Part shown: piece after piece, positions 32,326 through 32,334 of the stretch | Numbering within the stretch: the first letter of the stretch is position 1 | Layout: each line of letters opens with the position of its first letter | Origin: Streptomyces phyllanthi | GTDB taxonomy: Bacteria; Actinomycetota; Actinomycetes; Streptomycetales; Streptomycetaceae | Length of the DNA: 32,334 nucleotides | Assembly: GCF_009377205.1 (NCBI RefSeq) | Contig: NZ_VJZE01000058.1 | Coordinates: 1 to 32,334 of the forward strand | Direction of reading: 5' to 3' | Made by a program: the position numbers and the translations under genes | Notes under the pieces: model-generated | The model's input: only the letters and a program-made list of their open reading frames with translations | Database searches by the model: none | Told to the model about the DNA's origin: nothing

Positions 32326-32334
32326 TCCTCATCC

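Overview
The window is high-GC actinobacterial DNA, almost certainly from a Streptomyces chromosome. The signs are G/C-ending codons throughout, GTG and TTG starts, TGA stops, rare TTA codons, a SARP-type regulator, a CseB-like response regulator, a Ser/Thr kinase with one membrane span, and secreted S8 and GDSL hydrolases. I see no tRNA, rRNA, CRISPR array, transposase or phage gene. About twenty-two protein genes are supported; the first is cut by the left edge.

Layout, left to right. 1-3621 holds a serine beta-lactamase-fold hydrolase (+), converging on a PAP2_3-type membrane phosphatase/transferase (-), then an amidohydrolase (-). 3864-6710 is a RavA-ViaA (MoxR AAA+/VWA) pair (-). It diverges from a 69-aa unknown gene whose start codon directly follows a perfect palindrome, and a DUF2945 protein comes next. 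7515-10257 holds a Ser/Thr kinase with an extracytoplasmic domain (-) and an APH(6)/hydroxyurea-kinase-like phosphotransferase (-). ravA and the kinase each carry one TTA codon, so both may depend on the bldA tRNA.

10597-16931 is a carbohydrate locus: a LacI regulator, a GH29 alpha-L-fucosidase, a membrane-anchored parvulin/SurA-like protein, and a secreted beta-helix protein with a C-terminal discoidin domain. The last three overlap by GTGA junctions and are probably translationally coupled. Three related palindromic sites, one before lacI and two before the fucosidase, look like the LacI operators. The foldase-like gene inside a glycan operon is the most unusual architecture here. Three GC-rich tandem repeats lie in or beside this locus.

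17087-19495 is a lipoprotein, OmpR-type regulator and histidine kinase set (-) that resembles CseA-CseB-CseC but has no sigE beside it. It diverges from a large secreted subtilisin (19860-23201), which converges on a GDSL lipase (-) across a strong 17-bp-stem terminator. 24321-32325 runs on the + strand: a NarL-type two-component pair, a small membrane-anchored protein, a MacB-like ABC transporter (ATPase and FtsX permease), and a SARP/AAA regulator. This last block looks like a sense-and-export module with a pathway-type regulator attached.

All calls come from reading motifs and context by eye. No database search was run, so family names rest on recognised motifs.
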